38,440 bases of DNA from Lachnospiraceae bacterium (lineage in GTDB: Bacteria > Bacillota > Clostridia > Lachnospirales > Lachnospiraceae), in the NCBI GenBank assembly GCA_017461045.1, contig JAFTZJ010000053.1, forward strand, positions 1-38,440, in the 5' to 3' direction. The notes beneath the pieces were generated by a model. It searched no databases and was not told where the DNA came from. It saw only the letters and a list, made by a program, of their open reading frames with translations. Below are positions 34,816 to 38,440 of the stretch, one piece after another (positions within the stretch are counted from its first letter, which is position 1; each line of letters begins with the position of its first letter). The translations under genes and the position numbers were made by a program.

Positions 34816-35571
34816 TTATGCAATCACATCACTCATGTTATAGAGTCCAACCGGCTTACCCGCCAAGAACTTAGCAGCCTCTACAGCACCCTTTGCAAAT
34901 ACAGCCTTACTGTATGCGGTATGCTTGATTTCGATTACTTCATCAGTACCTGCGAAAATCACTTCATGCTCTCCAACAATGGTACCGCCACGAACAGCAG
35001 AAATACCTAATTCCTTGGCATCCCGCTTTTCTCTGCGCTGACTTCTATCATAGATATACTCATACTGATGATCCATAGCTTCATTAATAGAATCTGCCAA
35101 CGCTATTGCTGTACCGGATGGTGCGTCTAACTTCAAGTTATGATGCTTCTCTACGATTTCAATGTCATAGCCAGCCGGTGCAAATACCTTCGCTGCATCC
35201 TGTAACAGCTTCATAATTGTATTGATACCCAGTGACATATTCGCTGACTTCAGAATTGCAACCTTCTTAGAATCTGCTTCTACCCGAGCCAACTGCTCTT
35301 CACTAAGGCCTGTGGTACACAATACTACCGGAATCTGCTTTTCTACCGCATAATCCAATAATCCGTCCACTGCCTTGGCAGTAGAGAAATCAATAATCAC
35401 ATCTGCTTCTACATTACAATCCTTAATATCTGCAAATACCGGATAGGTATTCGTAATTCCATCATAAACATCAATGCCTGCTACAATTTCTGCCTGTGCA
35501 TCATTTGCTGCAATTCCTGAGATAACCTGACCCATTTTACCATTACAGCCATGCATGATTATTCTTACCAT
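34816..35571 (-). CDS. dapB: 4-hydroxy-tetrahydrodipicolinate reductase
   Basis: Second enzyme of the lysine/diaminopimelate branch; reduces the DapA product with NAD(P)H. 251 residues. N-terminal Rossmann motif HGCNGKMGQVI, TTG in LCTTGLSEEQ, and the catalytic signature EKHHNLKLDAPSGTA. An ATG 18 bases upstream is part of GGATGGAGG; the ATG at 35571 has GGAGG eight bases before it and was chosen. It starts 22 bases after dapA and shares the lysine riboswitch. Confidence 0.95.
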   Translation of the reverse strand: MVRIIMHGCNGKMGQVISGIAANDAQAEIVAGIDVYDGITNTYPVFADIKDCNVEADVIIDFSTAKAVDGLLDYAVEKQIPVVLCTTGLSEEQLARVEADSKKVAILKSANMSLGINTIMKLLQDAAKVFAPAGYDIEIVEKHHNLKLDAPSGTAIALADSINEAMDHQYEYIYDRSQRREKRDAKELGISAVRGGTIVGEHEVIFAGTDEVIEIKHTAYSKAVFAKGAVEAAKFLAGKPVGLYNMSDVIA

Positions 35572-35593
35572 GTTGGTTCCTCCATCCATTTGC

Positions 35594-36478
35594 TTATAAA
35601 ATACCGTACTCTGTCATTGCCTTCTTCAAGCGTTCTACATTCTGTGGTTCCATCTCTGTCAATGGCATTCTTAAGGTACCACCGCAAAGACCCATTAATT
35701 CTACAGCCTTCTTAACCGGAATCGGATTCACTTCACAGAACAATGCATTACAAAGGTCAATTGCCTTTAACTGCAATTCCAATGCTCCCTGTGTATCGCC
35801 ATCTAAATACTTCTTAACCAGCATATGTGTATCATTTGGAATCACATTGGAAGTTACGGAAATAACACCCTTACCACCTAAAGAAAGGATTGGTACAATC
35901 TGGTCATCATTTCCGGAATACAAATCAATGCATCCGTTTGCCAAACTCATTAATTTAGCAACCTGTGAAATGTTACCACTTGCTTCCTTAATCGCAACGA
36001 TATTCTCTACATTCTTTGCCAATTCTACAGCAGTTTCCGGCATAATGTTACAACCGGTACGGCTTGGTACATTGTACATAATAATCGGAATTTTTACAGA
36101 GTTTGCAATAGCTGTATAGTGTGCAATTAATCCCTTCTGGGTTGCCTTATTATAATATGGAGTTACAACTAACAATGCATCTGCACCATACTTCTCAGCC
36201 TCTGTTGACAAGTAGATAGCTGTCTCTGTGCAGTTAGAACCGGTACCGGCAACTACCGGAACTCTACCGTCTACAAATTCAATACACTTCTTAATACACT
36301 CTAAATGTTCCTCATGAGTTAAGGTAGACGATTCGCCGGTTGTACCGCAGATAATAATTGCATCGGTACCATTCTTAATCTGGAATTCTACTAACTCTTT
36401 TAATTTACCATAATCCACTGCTCCATCTTCCTGAAATGGAGTAACAATAGCAACGCCTGCTCCTTCAAAAATTGACAT
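35594..36478 (-). CDS. dapA: 4-hydroxy-tetrahydrodipicolinate synthase
   Basis: Condenses pyruvate with aspartate semialdehyde, the committing step to lysine and diaminopimelate. 294 residues. Seen: GTTGE with the catalytic Thr pair near 46, MYNVPSRTGCN with Tyr135, and VAIKEASGN with the Schiff-base Lys164. Two in-frame ATG codons lie six bases apart. The second (36478) is eight bases from AAGGAGG and gives MSIFEGAGVAIVTPF, the usual start. It is the first gene after the lysine riboswitch and is followed by dapB. Confidence 0.96.
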   Translation of the reverse strand: MSIFEGAGVAIVTPFQEDGAVDYGKLKELVEFQIKNGTDAIIICGTTGESSTLTHEEHLECIKKCIEFVDGRVPVVAGTGSNCTETAIYLSTEAEKYGADALLVVTPYYNKATQKGLIAHYTAIANSVKIPIIMYNVPSRTGCNIMPETAVELAKNVENIVAIKEASGNISQVAKLMSLANGCIDLYSGNDDQIVPILSLGGKGVISVTSNVIPNDTHMLVKKYLDGDTQGALELQLKAIDLCNALFCEVNPIPVKKAVELMGLCGGTLRMPLTEMEPQNVERLKKAMTEYGIL

Positions 36479-36500
36479 ATTCATTTCCTCCTTACGCTAT

Positions 36501-36525
36501 AAAAGGTCGGCATGGATGCCGACCT
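36501..36525 (-). terminator. Regulatory terminator of the lysine riboswitch
   Basis: On the minus strand AGGTCGGCAT, CC, ATGCCGACCT and then TTT. It sits between the aptamer and the dapA ribosome site. AAGTAG just upstream could pair with the aptamer CTACT strand as an antiterminator. Confidence 0.88.
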
Positions 36526-36727
36526 AAAAATTCTACTTAGTGTGTAGTCATTTCAGTAGCCCTCCATCTTGCGATGACAGTCATACAGTTATTCACTGTA
36601 TGCCCAGAATCTTATCCTTAAGGATGATAAGTTCTTCGGCAATCTCCCTTTCAGCTTCCTTCCCCCGCACCTTACTGCGTCCAAAAGCATACTCATTATT
36701 CTTGCGCCTCTACTTAACTATTACGTT
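36501..36727 (-). ncRNA. Lysine riboswitch (L box) with transcription terminator, leader of dapA
   Basis: The 324-base gap between dapA and the next gene is filled by this leader. Reading the minus strand, the aptamer (about 36716-36553) shows AGTAGAGGCGC, GAGTATGC, AGCTGAAAGG, TTGCCGAAG, a CATACAGT/ACTGTATG hairpin, TGTCATCGCAAGATGGAGGG and the closing CTACT. These match the conserved core of the B. subtilis lysC leader block by block. The terminator hairpin follows, then AAGGAGG of dapA. High lysine should therefore stop transcription before dapA-dapB. No other gene in the window carries the element. Confidence 0.95.
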
Positions 36728-36733
36728 GTGCTT

Positions 36734-36762
36734 ATCGTAACACTCAACCTCCACAGTGTCAA
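36734..36762 (-). promoter_or_regulatory. Promoter of the dapA-dapB operon
   Basis: On the minus strand TTGACA, 17 bases, TACGAT. Transcription should begin near 36727, just before the riboswitch. Confidence 0.78.
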
Positions 36763-36808
36763 CCACAAATCTTAAATTGTAGTTTTTCATACAATCAAGC
36801 TGTGAATT

Positions 36809-37291
36809 CTACTTTACTGCTTCAATACGGGTTACTACATCCGATTCTGCCAGAATCTCATCCGGAAGAATTCTTCCGGTTAACAGAATTTCTAATTCAC
36901 TATCCTTCGCTAATTCTAACAATTCCATAATCTGACTGACTTCAATAATTCCAATATCTACCAATCCCAGACTTTCATCCAGAATCAAGATGTCACATTC
37001 ACTGGTCTGAATTACCTTTCTTGCATAATGAAAACCATTCATGATGTTCGCCTTCTGGTCTTCCTGCTCTTCCGTGGTCAATTCCTCATAGCATTTCCCG
37101 GTTCGTTCAAAACTCAATAGCTTCACTTCCGGTTCTAATCGGGAAAGCAGATTATAATCATCGGTATCACTACCTTTTAAGAATTGTACGATGATTACTT
37201 CTTTACCGGAACCGGCTCCTTTGATTCCATAGCCGATTGCCGCCGAGGTCTTACCAATTCCTGACCCGCAAATCACTTGTACCTTACTCAT
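36809..37291 (-). CDS. CobO/BtuR-like P-loop protein (corrinoid adenosyltransferase family)
   Basis: 160 residues, shorter than the usual 175-200 of cob(I)yrinic acid a,c-diamide adenosyltransferases. P-loop GSGIGKTSAAIG at 9-20 (the family usually has GxGKGKTTAA), Walker B-like DILILDESLGLVDIG near 100, and LLTGRILPDEILAESDVVT near 137, which aligns with the family's ILTGR-x-P segment. GGAGGAG precedes the ATG. No cobalamin synthesis or B12-enzyme gene and no cobalamin riboswitch is near. It may be a true corrinoid adenosyltransferase or an unassigned relative. Confidence 0.72.
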   Translation of the reverse strand: MSKVQVICGSGIGKTSAAIGYGIKGAGSGKEVIIVQFLKGSDTDDYNLLSRLEPEVKLLSFERTGKCYEELTTEEQEDQKANIMNGFHYARKVIQTSECDILILDESLGLVDIGIIEVSQIMELLELAKDSELEILLTGRILPDEILAESDVVTRIEAVK

Positions 37292-37417
37292 ATATTCTCC
37301 TCCGAAATATGTAAATGCATTCTCTCCTGTAGTATATTACCTCGCTGCAATCTCTCCTCATTTTGAAATACTACAAGCCACATTCTAACATAACCATTTC
37401 GAAAAATCCACTACATT

Positions 37418-38044
37418 CTATTCCAAGCACTCCATTTTACTAACAGACACCTCATATGCGGTCTTGCTAACAACCTTATCATTGCCGATTTTCTTCTGAT
37501 ATTCCCGGCTTTGAATTCGTCCCCAGATTGCCACATGCTCTCCTACGGACAGTTTCCCGGCAAACCGGGCATTGCGTCCCCAACAGATACAAGGAATATA
37601 ATCCGATTTACCATATGCCCGATTGACAGCCAACAATACGTCAGCAATCTCTCTTCCCAATGGAGTCATTCGATATACCGGTGGCTTACAGATGTAACCA
37701 TCCAGATAAATGTGATTCGGTTTACTAATGTATTCCTCATCATCAATAAATTCAATTTCCCGAACAAACAGAGACAAAATCAACCGATTTTTGGTCTCCT
37801 CGTGCTTATTATAAGAACGGAATTGTCCCTTGGCCTCAATCTTCCTTCCAATGCAATCCTCATCCACATCAATAATTCTGTCAGACACCATAAGCGGAAT
37901 TGTATCGTATGTATCACTTAGCCGACTTACCAATACATCCACCATATAGAAGCCTTCCCCAAATACCTCATGACTGAATGTAAATCCGGAAATGATTTCC
38001 CCCGCTACTACTGCCTGATTGTTACTTAATAATTTCTCTGTCAT
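37418..38044 (-). CDS. Double OB-fold SSB-like protein
   Basis: 208 residues, apparently two SSB-type OB folds in tandem. The first (about 8-100) has NQAVVAGEIISGFTFSHEV and KIEAKGQFRSYNK. The second (about 107-205) has NHIYLDGYICKPPVYRMTP, the SSB-typical GREIADVLLAVNR, YIPCICWGRNARFA, GEHVAIWGRIQSRE and YEVSVSKME. It lacks the acidic DDDIPF-type C-terminal tail that housekeeping SSB uses to recruit partners. It is probably an accessory ssDNA-binding protein, not the main SSB. GAAGGAGAA precedes the ATG; I cannot place its promoter with confidence. Confidence 0.82.
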   Translation of the reverse strand: MTEKLLSNNQAVVAGEIISGFTFSHEVFGEGFYMVDVLVSRLSDTYDTIPLMVSDRIIDVDEDCIGRKIEAKGQFRSYNKHEETKNRLILSLFVREIEFIDDEEYISKPNHIYLDGYICKPPVYRMTPLGREIADVLLAVNRAYGKSDYIPCICWGRNARFAGKLSVGEHVAIWGRIQSREYQKKIGNDKVVSKTAYEVSVSKMECLE

Positions 38045-38158
38045 ACTTTTCTCCTTCCTCTACACAGCCTCTCCCAAGGCTCTGTAAATCAATTCGTATT
38101 GTGTACTATAATACTTATTCAAAATGAGAAAAAAGTATACCCCTAACAGTTAGACAAA

Positions 38159-38205
38159 TGTCGCTAACAATATCGCTAATTCAGCATAAACAACGATGCT
38201 AATTG
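38159..38205. repeat. Three GCTAA repeats upstream of the SSB-like gene
   Basis: GTCGCTAACAA, ATCGCTAATTC and GATGCTAATTG recur at 38163, 38175 and 38198. They lie between the SSB-like gene and the permease terminator. Spacing is about 12 and 23 bases, near one and two helix turns, so they could be regulator sites. Confidence 0.3.
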
Positions 38206-38228
38206 TCGAGAGTCGGCGAGGAAAGGCG

Positions 38229-38267
38229 AAAAAAATAAGCTCGCCTATATTCGATATACAAGCGAGC
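38229..38267 (-). terminator. Terminator of the NCS2 permease gene
   Basis: On the minus strand GCTCGC pairs with GCGAGC and TATAT with ATATA around a three-base loop, followed by TTATTTTTTT. It begins about 38 bases after the permease stop. Confidence 0.87.
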
Positions 38268-38304
38268 GTATTTTATATAGATACGTGTTTTACATTCCTT
38301 TTCT

Positions 38305-38440
38305 TTAGAACGTAATAAAGAACTTACAGATAAACAACACCGAAAGAACCATAGTCAACGGTGATACTTCCTTAATCTTTCCGGTACAAATCTTAATGAT
38401 TGTATATGCAATCAAACCAATTCCAATACCATTTCCGATA
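38305..38440 (-). CDS. NCS2 family purine permease, C-terminal end only
   Basis: The window ends inside this gene, leaving 44 codons and the stop. The peptide has IGNGIGIGLIAYTIIKICTG, then KIKEVSPLTMVLSVLF and a hydrophobic end ICKFFITF. This matches the last membrane segments of AzgA-type adenine/guanine/hypoxanthine permeases (typical tail: KEVSPLT). The start and promoter are outside the window. Confidence 0.82.
   Translation of the reverse strand, partial: IGNGIGIGLIAYTIIKICTGKIKEVSPLTMVLSVLFICKFFITF

Noticed and set aside
36771-36805. ATTGTA/TACAAT hairpin after the CobO-like gene as a terminator
   Set aside because: Only a six-base AT-rich stem with a poor T run; too weak to call.
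36485-36808. T-box leader upstream of dapA
   Set aside because: No T-box sequence is seen, while all L-box blocks are present.
1-38440. tRNA, rRNA, prophage, insertion sequence or integrated element
   Set aside because: I found no tRNA cloverleaf, rRNA sequence, transposase, integrase or flanking direct repeats.

Overview
The window looks like a chromosomal core segment from a low-GC, Gram-positive anaerobe of the Clostridia, most probably a Lachnospiraceae member. The reasons are strong AGGAGG ribosome binding sites, sigma-A promoters, a CIRCE element, a lysine (L-box) riboswitch, a reverse rubrerythrin, and small families typical of that group (DUF4250, DUF6465, CmpB-type membrane protein, HAAS/DUF1700). 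The genus cannot be fixed from the sequence. I see no rRNA, tRNA, phage, insertion sequence or CRISPR array. Most genes are on the minus strand; the plus-strand genes are a glycosyltransferase, a GDPD phosphodiesterase, a MATE exporter and a CYTH protein. Each of these ends at a hairpin placed between it and a converging minus-strand gene.

Layout. 1-2.2 kb: 5' part of clpB with its own promoter and a CIRCE site. 2.2-4.7 kb: citrate synthase with a DUF4250 gene, then a Sir2 deacetylase. 4.8-8.7 kb: glycosyltransferase, HAAS protein plus transglutaminase-like protein, GDPD. 8.7-9.3 kb: a Lys/Ala-rich DUF6465 protein with PAKKA repeats. 9.4-14.9 kb: a six-gene efflux operon. It consists of a YtrA-type GntR repressor, a YtrB-like ATPase and its permease, then a YknXYZ-like adaptor, ATPase and permease. 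A double-palindrome operator covers its promoter, and a MATE exporter diverges from it. 16.4-17.9 kb: PilZ protein (TTG start) and reverse rubrerythrin. 18.0-23.9 kb: DJ-1, CmpB, a PD-(D/E)XK plus XPD helicase, a HAD phosphatase and MurF in one direction. 24.1-28.1 kb: CYTH protein, DUF1189, a LytS-like sensor whose phosphoacceptor His is Asn, and a HAD phosphatase. 28.2-31.85 kb: a second MacB-type transporter whose adaptor position is taken by a CARDB-like anchored secreted protein. 31.9-34.7 kb: DegV and glutamine-dependent NAD synthetase. 34.8-36.8 kb: dapA-dapB under a lysine riboswitch with an intrinsic terminator. 36.8-38.4 kb: a stand-alone CobO/BtuR-like P-loop protein, a double-OB SSB-like protein and the C-terminal end of an NCS2 purine permease.

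The segment is largely ordinary housekeeping DNA. The items most worth following are the Asn-substituted histidine kinase, the operator-controlled composite efflux operon, the CARDB-type partner in the second transporter, the histone-tail-like DUF6465 protein, and the unusual position of CIRCE upstream of the clpB -35 box.
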